Positions 25,886 through 35,220 of a stretch of 64,000 bases of DNA are shown here, in pieces. The stretch is from Anaerolineae bacterium (GTDB lineage: Bacteria; Chloroflexota; Anaerolineae; Aggregatilineales; Phototrophicaceae), in NCBI GenBank assembly GCA_022843745.1, contig JALHNB010000007.1, positions 62,001 to 126,000 on the forward strand. Reading direction: 5' to 3'. A program made the position numbers and the translations under genes. The notes beneath the pieces are model-generated. The model worked only from the letters and a program-made list of their open reading frames with translations, searched no databases and had not been told where the DNA came from. How positions within the stretch are numbered: position 1 is the first letter of the stretch; the number at the start of each line of letters is the position of its first letter.

Positions 25886-26797
25886 ATGAATCAGCAGTGG
25901 GATATTCTCGGCCTGGGTGTGGCGACGGTGGACGATTTGCTCTACGTGTCGTCATTTCCCGTGCCGGATACCAAGATGCAGGTTTTGCATACCGAACGTC
26001 ATGGTGGCGGACTGACTGCAACGGCACTGGTTGCGGCGGCTCGGTTGGGTGCGCACTGCGGTTATGCAGGCGTGATGGGACATGACGAAATCTCGACATT
26101 TGTCGAGCAGGATTTGGCGCACGAGGGCATTGATACCTCGCTGATTGTGCGCCGGGATGATGCTCAACCCCTTCACGCGATTATCATTGTTGATCGGACA
26201 GCGCACACACGCACGATTCTTTTTTCAGCAAATGGACGTGCCGGGGCGGACGACACGCTGCCGCCAGCGGATGTGATTCGATCATCAGGCTTGCTGTTTA
26301 TGGATGATTATGGCGCTGTGGGTAATCTTCGTGCTGCGCGGATTGCTCGTGAAGCCGGAATCCCGGTAGTAGCTGATTTCGAACGCCCTGAATGGCCGGG
26401 GTTCGATGATGTTTTTCCGCTGGTCAACCACCTGATTTTGTCGTCGCGGGTGGCGACGAAAATAACAGGCGAGTCGAACCCAGAGCAAGCCGCCCTCAAA
26501 TTGTGGACACCGGATCGTGAAATCGTGGCGGTGACATGCGGCGTGGACGGATGCTGGTATCTGGATGCCGATCAAATCCCGCGCCATCAGAAAGCATTTT
26601 CGGTGGATGTGGTGGACACAACAGGCTGTGGTGATGTCTTTCACGGCGCTTATTCGTGGGCGCTGGTGCAGGGGATGCCGCTGCCGGAGCGAATCCGAAT
26701 TGCATCTGCGACTGCTGCGCTGAAGGCGACCCAACCGGGCGGGCGACGTGGTATCCCTACGTGGGAGATGCTCAGGCAATTTCTTCAAATGCAATAA
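25886..26797 (+). CDS. PfkB-family sugar kinase
   Basis: A ribokinase-fold kinase of 303 residues. LGLGVATVDDLLYV, GGGLTATALVAAARLG and the catalytic DTTGCGDVFHGAYSWAL (Asp is the base) are clear, and KATQPGGRRGIP closes the protein. The C-terminal part resembles sulfofructose kinase YihV more than fructokinase, and it is paired with an FbaB-like aldolase. Sugar specificity cannot be decided from sequence. Its 3' end touches the remnant of another gene. Confidence 0.87.
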   Translation: MNQQWDILGLGVATVDDLLYVSSFPVPDTKMQVLHTERHGGGLTATALVAAARLGAHCGYAGVMGHDEISTFVEQDLAHEGIDTSLIVRRDDAQPLHAIIIVDRTAHTRTILFSANGRAGADDTLPPADVIRSSGLLFMDDYGAVGNLRAARIAREAGIPVVADFERPEWPGFDDVFPLVNHLILSSRVATKITGESNPEQAALKLWTPDREIVAVTCGVDGCWYLDADQIPRHQKAFSVDVVDTTGCGDVFHGAYSWALVQGMPLPERIRIASATAALKATQPGGRRGIPTWEMLRQFLQMQ

Positions 26798-26799
26798 CT

Positions 26800-26901
26800 G
26801 TTTCACCCTCAATCCACATACATCGCATCGAAAATGGTAGAATTGTGGAATTGTGGGAAGAAATTAACCTGTTAGGGTTGATTCAACAGTTAAAGTCATA
26901 A
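26800..26901 (+). pseudogene. Remnant of a SnoaL-like gene
   Basis: About 30 codons read IHIHRIENGRIVELWEEINL then LGLIQQLKS and a stop. This is the C-terminal signature of SnoaL-like/ester-cyclase proteins (HxFRxxDGKIxExWxxxDxxGLxQQLG). The first three quarters of such a gene are absent; the segment lies directly against the pfkB-type gene, so a deletion probably removed the rest. Confidence 0.7.
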
Positions 26902-26925
26902 CAATACACCTGTTAAAGTCATAAC
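26889..26925. repeat. Direct repeat GTTAAAGTCATAAC
   Basis: Two exact 14-bp copies at 26889-26902 and 26912-26925. The first contains the last codons of the SnoaL-like remnant; the second lies just before the rqcH start. Confidence 0.75.
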
Positions 26926-26927
26926 CT

Positions 26928-28643
26928 ATGTATCTTGATGCTTTTACAATTTCATCGCTGGTGGACGAATTTATGGATACGCTCGTCGGCGGGCGCATTC
27001 AGGACTCGATTGATGTCGATCAAACGGGAATCGGGCTGGAAATTTATGCCCGTCAGCGTCGCCAATATCTCTATATGAGCGCGGATCATCATACACCGCG
27101 TGTTCACATCGTCGCGGAAAAGCTGCGGCGTGGCGTGACCACACCCAAGCAGATCGGTCTGTTATTTCGGCGGTATGTCGAAGGTGGTATTGTTACGCAT
27201 GTCAGCCAGCCTGCATGGGAGCGTATCATCCATATTGACGCGCAGGGGCCGGAAGGCGAAGTCACGATTATCGTCGAACCGATGGAGCGACGCAGCAATA
27301 TTTTGCTGGTGCAGGCGGGTGTGATTATTGATTGTATGCGGCGTGTTGGGCCGGAAGATAACCGTTATCGCCTGAGTTTGCCTGGACATCAATATGTTCC
27401 GCCGCCGCCGCAAACGGGGAAAATCGACCCAACACGGCTGACTCTGGATGATCTTGAAAATATGATTGCGCAAAACGATGACCCCAAACGCAAAACAACG
27501 CAGCTTTTGGCTTCGCATATTCTGGGTATGAGTCCGCTGCTGGCAAAAGAGATCGTCTACCGTGCGGGCAGCCCAATCAATGAGAAAGCTGCCGATGCTG
27601 ATGCCGATAAACTGTTTGAAATCATTCGTGTAGTCATTGAGCCTTTAGCAAACCGTGAATGGCAACCGGGAATTGTCGAGACGGAAGATGGCATCGAGGC
27701 CTTTAGCGTCTATCCGCTGGCGAGTATGCCAGGCTGGCATCGTGTGGATTCGACCAGTGAGGCGATGGCGGCTTATTTCGGTGCGATTGTTGGCGAGGAT
27801 GCTTATAATGCTGCCAAAGTTCCGGTTCATGCCGCCATCAAAGAAGCGCTGACCAGACTCGGCGGGAAATTGGCGTCGCTGCAAAGCTCCCTGAAGGACG
27901 AAAGTGAGCGCTACCTACTGCGACAAAGCGGTGAGTTGATTCTGGCGTATCAATACACGCTGCAAAAAGGCCAGACTGAACTCAAGGCGCAGTATGACCC
28001 CGATCAACCTGAACTCACTATCACGCTTGATCCGACGGTCACACCGCTGGAAAATGCGCAGCGCTATTTTTCGCGCTACGACAAGGCCAAGCGCGCGCTT
28101 GAAGATGTACCACGCCTCGTCGCAGAAACGAAAAATGAAATCGGGTTTCTCCAACAGTTAGATATGGATTTGGAATTGGCGAACAACTGGCCGGAGATTG
28201 ACGAGGTGCAGCAAGTGCTTCAATCGAAAGGCTATTGGAAGGGTAAACGCGCCGGGCGTATGGGCGGTGGCAAAAGTGCGCCGATCAAAGTCGTTACGAG
28301 TGACGGTTTCGTGATCTGGGTTGGACGCAACAGCCGCCAGAATGAGATGGTTACGTTTGAGAAGGGCAGCAGCGAAGATTTGTGGCTGCATGCGCGTGAT
28401 GTCCCCGGCGCTCACGTCATTGTCAAATTTGATGGGCGGCAGATTCCAGAGTCGGCTATTGAGCGTGCGGCGGAGATCGCGGCTTATTACAGCACAAAAC
28501 GCAGCGAAGCAAAGGCGATAGTGGACGTGACACAGCGCAAATACGTCAAGAAAATTAAAAGTGCTGGCCCCGGCATGGTGTCTTATCGCAACGAAACCAC
28601 GCGCACAGTCACACCGCAGGCTGAATCCCAAACGGAAAATTAG
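26928..28643 (+). CDS. rqcH: RqcH (NFACT) ribosome quality-control protein
   Basis: Binds stalled 50S subunits and directs addition of a C-terminal alanine tail for degradation. It has 571 residues: an NFACT-N domain (TISSLVDEFMDTLVGGRIQ, PMERRSNILLV), a helix-hairpin-helix region, a coiled coil (about 310-420) and the NFACT-R domain (WVGRNSRQNEMVTFEKGSSEDLW... then PGAHVIVK and QRKYVKK). Older annotations call it fibronectin-binding protein. The start overlaps no other gene. Confidence 0.93.
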   Translation: MYLDAFTISSLVDEFMDTLVGGRIQDSIDVDQTGIGLEIYARQRRQYLYMSADHHTPRVHIVAEKLRRGVTTPKQIGLLFRRYVEGGIVTHVSQPAWERIIHIDAQGPEGEVTIIVEPMERRSNILLVQAGVIIDCMRRVGPEDNRYRLSLPGHQYVPPPPQTGKIDPTRLTLDDLENMIAQNDDPKRKTTQLLASHILGMSPLLAKEIVYRAGSPINEKAADADADKLFEIIRVVIEPLANREWQPGIVETEDGIEAFSVYPLASMPGWHRVDSTSEAMAAYFGAIVGEDAYNAAKVPVHAAIKEALTRLGGKLASLQSSLKDESERYLLRQSGELILAYQYTLQKGQTELKAQYDPDQPELTITLDPTVTPLENAQRYFSRYDKAKRALEDVPRLVAETKNEIGFLQQLDMDLELANNWPEIDEVQQVLQSKGYWKGKRAGRMGGGKSAPIKVVTSDGFVIWVGRNSRQNEMVTFEKGSSEDLWLHARDVPGAHVIVKFDGRQIPESAIERAAEIAAYYSTKRSEAKAIVDVTQRKYVKKIKSAGPGMVSYRNETTRTVTPQAESQTEN

Positions 28644-28655
28644 AAGCTGAGGTCT

Positions 28656-29546
28656 ATGGAAGTCGTACCCTACCACGATGGATTATTGCCCCAACTGACG
28701 CAATTGGTGAACGATCACATGCGCCTTGTGCCGCCGGGATGGACACTGACGCAAGAGCAGGTCGCTTATGTTGTCAGCAAGCCGAATGCCGCTTGGACGG
28801 TGCATTACCCTGAAGATGGCGATGTTTTCTCGTCACACACCCGTTGTATGATAGACGATGGGCGTATAGTTGCAGCAGCAAATTGGTTTTTTCCGCAGCC
28901 TGTCGAAAATCAAGCGCTGAGTGGAGTCCTGTCGTGGTTATTCAGTGCGCCGGATCAACCAGGCGTACTGGATGCGCTGCTGGGTGCTTTCATAGGTCAG
29001 TCGATTGCGCGGGGATGCTCAAGTGTGTATTTTTGCCCACGCTTCGGCTTTGGTGTGGGCTGGTTCGGGATTCCCGATGTATGGCCGCATATCATCCGGG
29101 ATGTGCAAAAGTTCGGTTTTGAAGTCGATGGCAAATGGGTCATCATGACCGGGCAGGTAAACCTGGAAAATGATGATTTGCCTTTAAGCGATTTTAGTTT
29201 CGTGTGGCAGATTGACGAGGCGCGGCTACAATGGGAACTGGAAGCCCGATCAGGCGAAGCGGTGGCTGGCGAGTGTCAGGCGTGGGGTGTCCCGGCACAT
29301 TTTCGCGGTTGTTCCGGTTTTGACGAGTGGATCACCGTTGAGTGGCTGAGTGTTGAAGAACCTTATCGCCGGAAGCATCTCGGAAGCCGCTTAATGCAGG
29401 AGCAGATGCGGTTTCAGGCACGGCGCGGGATCAAAAATATGATCGTGTGGACGGAAACTAGTAATATAGCCGCGCGTAAATTGAACGAGTCGTTGGGTTT
29501 TACTTATGGCCCGGAATGTTGGATATTTGAAAAAAGCATCTCATAG
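28656..29546 (+). CDS. GNAT acetyltransferase, probably tandem-domain
   Basis: A 296-residue protein. The C-terminal half is a clear GNAT domain: VEWLSVEEPYRRKHLGSRLM and ARKLNESLGF. The N-terminal half has a similar size and a GQSIARG segment and may be a degenerate GNAT copy. The substrate is unknown. It is 12 bp downstream of rqcH. Confidence 0.8.
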   Translation: MEVVPYHDGLLPQLTQLVNDHMRLVPPGWTLTQEQVAYVVSKPNAAWTVHYPEDGDVFSSHTRCMIDDGRIVAAANWFFPQPVENQALSGVLSWLFSAPDQPGVLDALLGAFIGQSIARGCSSVYFCPRFGFGVGWFGIPDVWPHIIRDVQKFGFEVDGKWVIMTGQVNLENDDLPLSDFSFVWQIDEARLQWELEARSGEAVAGECQAWGVPAHFRGCSGFDEWITVEWLSVEEPYRRKHLGSRLMQEQMRFQARRGIKNMIVWTETSNIAARKLNESLGFTYGPECWIFEKSIS

Positions 29547-29568
29547 AAAATCAGAAAGCGCTCACATC

Positions 29569-30372
29569 ATGAAAAATCACCTTGTTCCCAAATCCGGCAG
29601 CAAAGTCAAATTGCAGGACTACGATCCAGATTTTCGCGGCGATTATGACAAAGCAAAAGCTGTGGCGGAAACCGATCAGTTACAGGATAAGCTCGAAAAT
29701 CTTCAAGAGCGTCTGTACGCAGAGAATAAGCAGTCCCTATTGATTGTGTTTCAGGCGATGGATGCGGGAGGCAAAGATGGCACGATTGGAAAGGTTTTTG
29801 AAGGAATTAACCCGATGGGAGTGCGTGTAGCCAGCTTTAAAGTGCCTTCAGCCGAAGAACTCGCGCATGATTTTTTGTGGCGCATTCATCAGCAGGTGCC
29901 GCCAAAAGGTTATATCGGCATTTTTAACCGCAGCCACTATGAGCAGGTATTGGTCGTTCGCGTGAATGCGCTAGAGCCGAAGGAGGTCTGGAAACGACAT
30001 TACGATCAGATCAACGAATTTGAGCGCTTGCTGGCGGACAGCGGGACGCGCGTGATGAAGTTTTTCCTGCATATCAGCAAAGATGAGCAGAAAAAACGAT
30101 TTGAAGATCGGCTGAAAGACCCTGAAAAACATTGGAAATTTTCGATGGGTGATCTGCCTGTGCGAGAGCGTTGGAATGATTATATGAAAGCCTATGAGGA
30201 TGCTATAAGCCGCTGTAATACGGATTACGCCCCCTGGCATATTGTCCCGGCGAACACTAAATGGTATCGCGACCTCGTGGTAACAAAAGCGATAGTTCAG
30301 ACGCTTGAGGATATGAACCCGGCTTATCCAGCGCCAGAGCCGGATTTAGATAAAGTGGTTATTCCGGACTAG
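29569..30372 (+). CDS. ppk2: Polyphosphate kinase 2
   Basis: Transfers phosphate between polyphosphate and nucleotides (class I usually makes ADP or GDP derivatives into triphosphates). It has 267 residues and a single domain: Walker A-like FQAMDAGGKDGTIG, the FNRSHYEQVLVVRV lid region and a basic SKDEQKKRF segment. The start at 29569 gives MKNHLVPKSG; the frame is open farther up only within the GNAT gene. It overlaps the convergent hypothetical gene by 14 bp. Confidence 0.94.
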   Translation: MKNHLVPKSGSKVKLQDYDPDFRGDYDKAKAVAETDQLQDKLENLQERLYAENKQSLLIVFQAMDAGGKDGTIGKVFEGINPMGVRVASFKVPSAEELAHDFLWRIHQQVPPKGYIGIFNRSHYEQVLVVRVNALEPKEVWKRHYDQINEFERLLADSGTRVMKFFLHISKDEQKKRFEDRLKDPEKHWKFSMGDLPVRERWNDYMKAYEDAISRCNTDYAPWHIVPANTKWYRDLVVTKAIVQTLEDMNPAYPAPEPDLDKVVIPD

Positions 30373-30658
30373 GGCTATCTCCATCTTTTACTCGCAGGAA
30401 TAAGCGAACCTGCTTCTCAATGCCGTTTTCAAGAAACTTGGCGATGTCTTTTACGGCTGTGGTCTGTTCAGGGGGGATCGTACCCAGGCTGTAGAGCATC
30501 CCGGTGTGGTCGTTTCGGGTATTCTTGTCGGTAATATAAATCTGTATTTCGTCCCGCACACGATCTGCAAAAAATTTGATGACGACAGAGGGGTATTTGT
30601 TTTGAACGTCTTTGGCTACCAGATTACCGATTGATTGGATGATTTTGGGGTCAATCAT
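30359..30658 (-). CDS. Conserved-looking small protein of unknown function
   Basis: A 99-residue soluble protein (starts MIDPKIIQSIGNLVAKDV). No motif is recognised. It has a mixed alpha/beta pattern and its ATG is preceded by AAGGAACAAATC on the minus strand, a plausible site. The last 14 bp overlap the end of ppk2 on the other strand. It could be a partner of ppk2, but nothing shows it. Confidence 0.6.
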   Translation of the reverse strand: MIDPKIIQSIGNLVAKDVQNKYPSVVIKFFADRVRDEIQIYITDKNTRNDHTGMLYSLGTIPPEQTTAVKDIAKFLENGIEKQVRLFLRVKDGDSPSPE

Positions 30659-30742
30659 GATTTGTTCCTTCTGCGTCGATTATATCTCATAATTCTATCG
30701 CATTATTATTTGCTTTTTCAAACCCAATTGTAATCCATTTCA

Positions 30743-31939
30743 TCAATGTGAGCTGGCTGCGCGGCGGGCTGCATCTAGCACCTGTGCCAGACTGATTTCA
30801 CGCACACAGGGATGATTTTCAGGATCATCGTCGGCCCAGTCGATGACGCGGCAGGGTCGGCAGCCGATATTGGAAGTCAGAACCATATGTTTTTGTGGTG
30901 ATCCCCAGGGGCCAAATTCTACGGGGTCAGCCGGGCCAAAGAGCGTCACGGTTGGTGTGCCGACTGCGGCGGCGAGATGGAGTGGGCCACTATCCGGCCC
31001 TAGCACGACACGCGCCCGCGAAAAAAGTGCGCCGAGCTGACCAACATGCGTTTCACCCGCGATCACACAGTACATTTGCTTCATGTTCGCGGTGATGCGC
31101 TTGATAAGCTGGAGTTCGTGATCGCCGCCGGTAAAAACAATCGCCGCGTCAAGCTGCTCGGCGAGCGTATCCGCCACGACTGCCCATTTGTCTTCGGCCC
31201 AATGTTTAACCCATGTGCCAGAGCCGGGATGGATGCAGATCACAGGTCGATCAGGGCTTATTCCCCATTCCTGCAAATAACCATCAACATAACTGCGGTC
31301 AACGTGGTCAATTGGAAAACGATAAAAAGCATTTTCCGGTGTGATCGTACCTGTCCATGCTTCGACCAGCCGCAAGCTTTGCGTAACCGCATGATCGTGC
31401 TGATGGGGAATAGCTTTTGTGAGAAAGGGCGCGGTGTCCGGCAGGTCGTAGCCGATTCGTTCCGGGATGCCAGCCAGATACGCGACCATTGCGCCCCACC
31501 AGTGATCGGGCCGAAAAATAATCGCGCTGCCGTAGCCGATGCGCCGGAGATTACGCGCTGCGCTCAATGCCAGTTGATAGGGTGAGCGCCAACTATCTTT
31601 GGGGAGACGGCTGAAACCCGGAAAGGGGAGTGTCAACACCTGGTCGATTTCCGGGTAGCTGGCAAGCGGGGCGGCTGACCAGTGTCCAACCAGCGCGTGA
31701 AGTTCGGCTTTGGGATGGGCAGCACGGAGCGCATGAATGGCCGGGGTCGTGAGCAGCACATCGCCGAGATGATCGGGGCGAATCAACAAAATTCGATTGG
31801 CGGGTCGCGGCTTGATCGGGAAAACAGGCATTCCGGCAATGAAATGAAGCATCGCACGGCGGACATAGTGCTTGAGCGGCATCGCGTGGAAGGCCGTTGC
31901 CATACTGCTATTGCGGAGTACGAGCGCTTCTCTATCCAA
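30743..31939 (-). CDS. Glycosyltransferase family 9 (heptosyltransferase-like)
   Basis: A 398-residue GT-B enzyme. RILLIRPDHLGDVLLTTPAIHALRAAHP is the heptosyltransferase N-terminus, and GPDSGPLHLAAAVGTPTVTLFGPADP the nucleotide-sugar site. Chloroflexota generally lack LPS, so the acceptor may be a cell-surface polysaccharide rather than lipid A. Alternative starts lie at codons 13 and 20. It overlaps the next upstream glycosyltransferase by 8 bp, in a three-gene run. Confidence 0.9.
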   Translation of the reverse strand: MDREALVLRNSSMATAFHAMPLKHYVRRAMLHFIAGMPVFPIKPRPANRILLIRPDHLGDVLLTTPAIHALRAAHPKAELHALVGHWSAAPLASYPEIDQVLTLPFPGFSRLPKDSWRSPYQLALSAARNLRRIGYGSAIIFRPDHWWGAMVAYLAGIPERIGYDLPDTAPFLTKAIPHQHDHAVTQSLRLVEAWTGTITPENAFYRFPIDHVDRSYVDGYLQEWGISPDRPVICIHPGSGTWVKHWAEDKWAVVADTLAEQLDAAIVFTGGDHELQLIKRITANMKQMYCVIAGETHVGQLGALFSRARVVLGPDSGPLHLAAAVGTPTVTLFGPADPVEFGPWGSPQKHMVLTSNIGCRPCRVIDWADDDPENHPCVREISLAQVLDAARRAASSH

Positions 31940-33143
31940 GTCCGATTTCCTTATAGCTAGTGAGCAACCGGGGGATCAGCAGTGACCAGTCATAATACTG
32001 CCTGATCGCGATCTGCGCACCCTCACCCAACATTTTGCGGCGGGTGTCATCCTGCAAGAGTGTAACAATGGCTTCGGTCATATCGGCCTCGTTATCGGCG
32101 ATCACCATCGTGTCTTTTACAGGCTGCGGCAGCCCGGCAGCAGCAAGAGTCGTCGCGATGACAGCGCACCCCGCAGCCATTGCTTCTAAAATTTTGAGGC
32201 GTGTACCGCTTCCCATTCGCAATGGGGCGACATAGACGCTGGTCGCGTGGAGGAAGGGGCGGATTTCCGGCACCCAGCCCGTTAGCTCGATATTCGGCTT
32301 CTCGCGCAGTGATTCCAGGCGGGTGTGTGGTTTCTGACCGACAATGTAAAGGCGCACATCCGGGATACGCTTTTGCACCTGCGGAAAAATCGACCCCGTG
32401 AACCAAAGCATGGCATCGACATTTGGGCGATAGTCCATTTTTCCGGTAAATGTTAAAACGTGTTGACCCAGGTCAAGATATTCACCGGATTGGGTGTAGT
32501 CATCCGCAAAAATGCCGTTAGGGATCACCGATACAGCCGCGTCTGGGCATAACTGGCGCAGGGCGTTGGCATCCTCATCGGAGACAGCGATGACACGATT
32601 GACCTGCTGGCAGACCTCTCGCTCGAAATGCGCGATACGATTGGACTGAATGAGCGAATAGGCTGCGCTCGGCCAACGAAATGGGCTGCTGAGATCCACC
32701 TCAAAAATCACTCTTTGGAGGGCAAATTCGGCATTATGAGCATCATAGCAGAGTTTTGCGCCGCTGTTTTGGGTCAATGGCAGATAGGCAGCCATTTCCA
32801 GTCCCTCAAATTGGATAAGATCAAATTGTGTTTCCGTTAGCAGTGATTCTAACCGATAGCTGAATTCGTCGCTTCGCAGGCGGTTTGCCAAGTCCGGCTT
32901 CGAGGATAACAGGAGTTCGCGAAAGCGCTGATTTGTCGCGCGATGCGGGAATGGCACTGTTTCGATTCGGCTGCACAGTTTGACAAGTGGTGTTGAATCG
33001 ACGGTAGGGCTGTCACCGTGAAAACTCATCAGCGTAATGTCGTGTCCGGCAGCATGTAAGCCGTAAATAATTCCATAATTACGAATTGCGCCGCCTTGAT
33101 GGGGAGGGTAAGGCAGGCTGGGTGTGAGCATAAGCAGACGCAT
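31932..33143 (-). CDS. GT4-type glycosyltransferase
   Basis: A 403-residue GT-B enzyme. The acceptor domain starts MRLLMLTPSLPYPPHQGGAIRN, and the donor site has the GT4-type Glu in RLKILEAMAAGCAVIAT. The sugar is unknown. It overlaps the downstream GT9 gene and lies 6 bp from the GT4 gene before it, so the three form one transcript that runs to the left. Confidence 0.9.
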   Translation of the reverse strand: MRLLMLTPSLPYPPHQGGAIRNYGIIYGLHAAGHDITLMSFHGDSPTVDSTPLVKLCSRIETVPFPHRATNQRFRELLLSSKPDLANRLRSDEFSYRLESLLTETQFDLIQFEGLEMAAYLPLTQNSGAKLCYDAHNAEFALQRVIFEVDLSSPFRWPSAAYSLIQSNRIAHFEREVCQQVNRVIAVSDEDANALRQLCPDAAVSVIPNGIFADDYTQSGEYLDLGQHVLTFTGKMDYRPNVDAMLWFTGSIFPQVQKRIPDVRLYIVGQKPHTRLESLREKPNIELTGWVPEIRPFLHATSVYVAPLRMGSGTRLKILEAMAAGCAVIATTLAAAGLPQPVKDTMVIADNEADMTEAIVTLLQDDTRRKMLGEGAQIAIRQYYDWSLLIPRLLTSYKEIGLG

Positions 33144-33149
33144 GAATCC

Positions 33150-34244
33150 TCATATCCGATACACCGACAGCGCGATTCTGGCGGTGTGTTCCCAGGTAAA
33201 AGTCGCGGCACGGGCAAGGCCAGCCTGACGCATGGTTTCGCGCCACGCTGAATCCGTCAGGACATGATACAGAGCATCGCTCAAGGCTGAAGCATCATCG
33301 GGGTCGATTTGCAGGCCGACCTCGCCAACAACCTCCGGCAGCGATGAGCGATTGCTGACAATCGGCACAGTTCCACAGGCCATCGCCTCCAACGCCGGAA
33401 ATCCGAATCCTTCATAAAACGAAGGTGTGACCAGCGCCGTCGCCATATTGTAAAGCGCGGGCAGTGCTTCCTGCGAGACATTTTCTCGCCAATGGATATA
33501 CCAGCCCAGGTTCATCTGGTCAATTTTTGCCATCGTTTCGTCAAAGAGCCAACCGCGATTGCCAGCTAGTACCAGCGCGGGTGCATCCGGCAGTCGATCA
33601 CGCAGCAGGCGGTAGGCTTCCAACAGGCCGATGATATTTTTGCGCGGTTCAAAAGTTCCCACAAACAAAAAATAGGAGTCGGGCAAATTTAGCTGCTGGC
33701 GGTAATGGGCTAATGTTGCTGGCGGCAGAGGCTTGAACTGCTCGTCTACGCCCAGCATGTGAACGGTGATTTTTTCCGGCGGCACTGCTAACATGCTGAC
33801 CAGATCGGTTTTCGTGGCTTCGCTGTCCGCCAGAATATGATCCGCTTGTCGTACAGCCCCTTCAATCTGGTCATTATAATAACGACGGCTCTCGGTAGTC
33901 AGAAATTGCGGATAATGCAGGAAATTCAGGTCGTGTACGGTAATGATATGCTTCCGCGCACTGCGCAAAGGGGGGATAAAATCCGGGCTGTGCAGCACGT
34001 CCAGGCGAAAACGCACTAGTTCGACGGACAACGCGATCCGTTCCAGACGGTGATGGCATGGTGTCCAAAGCGAAGCACGCCGGAATCGTTTTACTAGAGA
34101 TTCCTGCGCTTTGCGGCTGTGAAAAACCGTATATTGATTTTCCATATCCAACATTTCGAGCGCATGAATTAAACGCCGAATGTAGGTGCTAATGCCGCCG
34201 ATTCGATAATAGGTTAAGCGTGCGTCGATACCGATGTGTTGCAT
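33150..34244 (-). CDS. GT4-type glycosyltransferase
   Basis: A 364-residue GT-B enzyme and the first gene of the run. IGIDARLTYYRIGGISTYIRR starts the acceptor domain; FVGTFEPRKNIIGLLEAY and SFYEGFGFPALEAMACGTVPI form the donor site with the two family Glu residues. Such enzymes commonly use GDP-mannose or UDP-sugars; specificity is not shown. The 5' spacer holds a 32-bp tandem repeat. Confidence 0.9.
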   Translation of the reverse strand: MQHIGIDARLTYYRIGGISTYIRRLIHALEMLDMENQYTVFHSRKAQESLVKRFRRASLWTPCHHRLERIALSVELVRFRLDVLHSPDFIPPLRSARKHIITVHDLNFLHYPQFLTTESRRYYNDQIEGAVRQADHILADSEATKTDLVSMLAVPPEKITVHMLGVDEQFKPLPPATLAHYRQQLNLPDSYFLFVGTFEPRKNIIGLLEAYRLLRDRLPDAPALVLAGNRGWLFDETMAKIDQMNLGWYIHWRENVSQEALPALYNMATALVTPSFYEGFGFPALEAMACGTVPIVSNRSSLPEVVGEVGLQIDPDDASALSDALYHVLTDSAWRETMRQAGLARAATFTWEHTARIALSVYRI

Positions 34245-34267
34245 GGTTGCCAGTATAGCGGCTGGAT

Positions 34268-34351
34268 GATGAAGTATCCAGACTATGTGTTAGCCCGTAG
34301 ATGAAGTATCCAGACTATGTGTTAGCCCGTAGATGAAGTATCCAGACTATG
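34268..34351. repeat. 32-bp tandem repeat, 2.6 copies
   Basis: Copies at 34268-34299 and 34300-34331 are identical and a third is broken off at 34351. Each begins GATGAAGTATCCAGACTATG. It lies between the divergent glycosyltransferase and parA genes. Confidence 0.92.
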
Positions 34352-34418
34352 ATTAACCGATATAAGTTCGTAAATTGATATGCAAAAGTAACATTAAAAC
34401 GAGCAGAATTTTTAGCGC

Positions 34419-34424
34419 TATAAT
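34419..34424 (+). promoter_or_regulatory. -10 element before parA
   Basis: TATAAT 35 bases before the ATG at 34459. There is no good -35 box at the usual distance. Confidence 0.45.
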
Positions 34425-34458
34425 GGATAGAATTCTCAAACACACTATCGGTTATTTC

Positions 34459-35220
34459 ATGACTCGAATCCTGGCTATTGCAAATCAAAAAGGCGGCGTG
34501 GGTAAGACAACGACGGCCTTAAACCTGGGCATGGCGTTGTCGCAGATGCAGCGTCGTGTTTTGATGGTCGATCTTGATCCACAAGGCGGCTTAACGGTTT
34601 TTATGGGACTTGATCCGTATCATACCGAGCGCAGCAGCTATTCACTGCTCATGTATGATGGCATGACGGTCACGCGGGCGATGAGGCCGTTTAGCACGGG
34701 GTTAGCGCTCATTCCAGGCAGCATAGACCTGGCAACAGCAGCGGTAAAAATTATCCAGGAGCAGCAGCCGTTGGATCGTTTGCGCGAAGTTTTGCGCAGC
34801 AGCCGCATCAATTTTGATTATATTCTCATTGATACGCCGCCCAGCCTGGACGTGATGACCGCGATCAGCCTTGTCGCTGCGGACGAAGTGATTATCCCGG
34901 CTCAGTGTCATTATCTGGCGATGCTGGGTATTCGCGCGATCAAAGATACGATTGATCGCGTGCGTGATGGGATGCGCAACCCTGCTTTGAAACTGCGCGG
35001 TGTGCTGCCGACGATGTACGATTCGCAAGCCGATTATGCGCAGACGGTTGTCGATGAACTGAGGGCGGTGCTGCCGGGTCAGGTTTTCCAGACGGTGATT
35101 CCCTATGATGTGCGTGTTCTCGATGCCCCGCATCGCGGCAGAGCCGTGATCGAAGATGCGCCGAACAGTCCAGCGGCGCTGGCCTATCGTGCGTTGGCCG
35201 AGGAATTACTGGCGGATTAA
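34459..35220 (+). CDS. ParA-family ATPase
   Basis: A deviant-Walker ATPase of 253 residues: NQKGGVGKTTTALNLG with the signature Lys, VDLDPQGGLT, and YILIDTPPSLDVMTAISLVAADEVIIP. This is the Soj/ParA type used for chromosome or cargo positioning. No parB or parS-like site is next to it, so it is either an orphan or its partner is elsewhere. ATG 34459 gives the standard N-terminus; ATGs at 34423 and 34375 would add residues with no homology. Confidence 0.9.
   Translation: MTRILAIANQKGGVGKTTTALNLGMALSQMQRRVLMVDLDPQGGLTVFMGLDPYHTERSSYSLLMYDGMTVTRAMRPFSTGLALIPGSIDLATAAVKIIQEQQPLDRLREVLRSSRINFDYILIDTPPSLDVMTAISLVAADEVIIPAQCHYLAMLGIRAIKDTIDRVRDGMRNPALKLRGVLPTMYDSQADYAQTVVDELRAVLPGQVFQTVIPYDVRVLDAPHRGRAVIEDAPNSPAALAYRALAEELLAD

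Noticed and set aside
34268-34351. CRISPR array
   Set aside because: The 32-bp units are directly adjacent with no unique spacers and there are no cas genes.
34459-35220. Plasmid partition locus or replication origin
   Set aside because: No parB, parS-like repeats or dnaA boxes were found beside the ParA gene.
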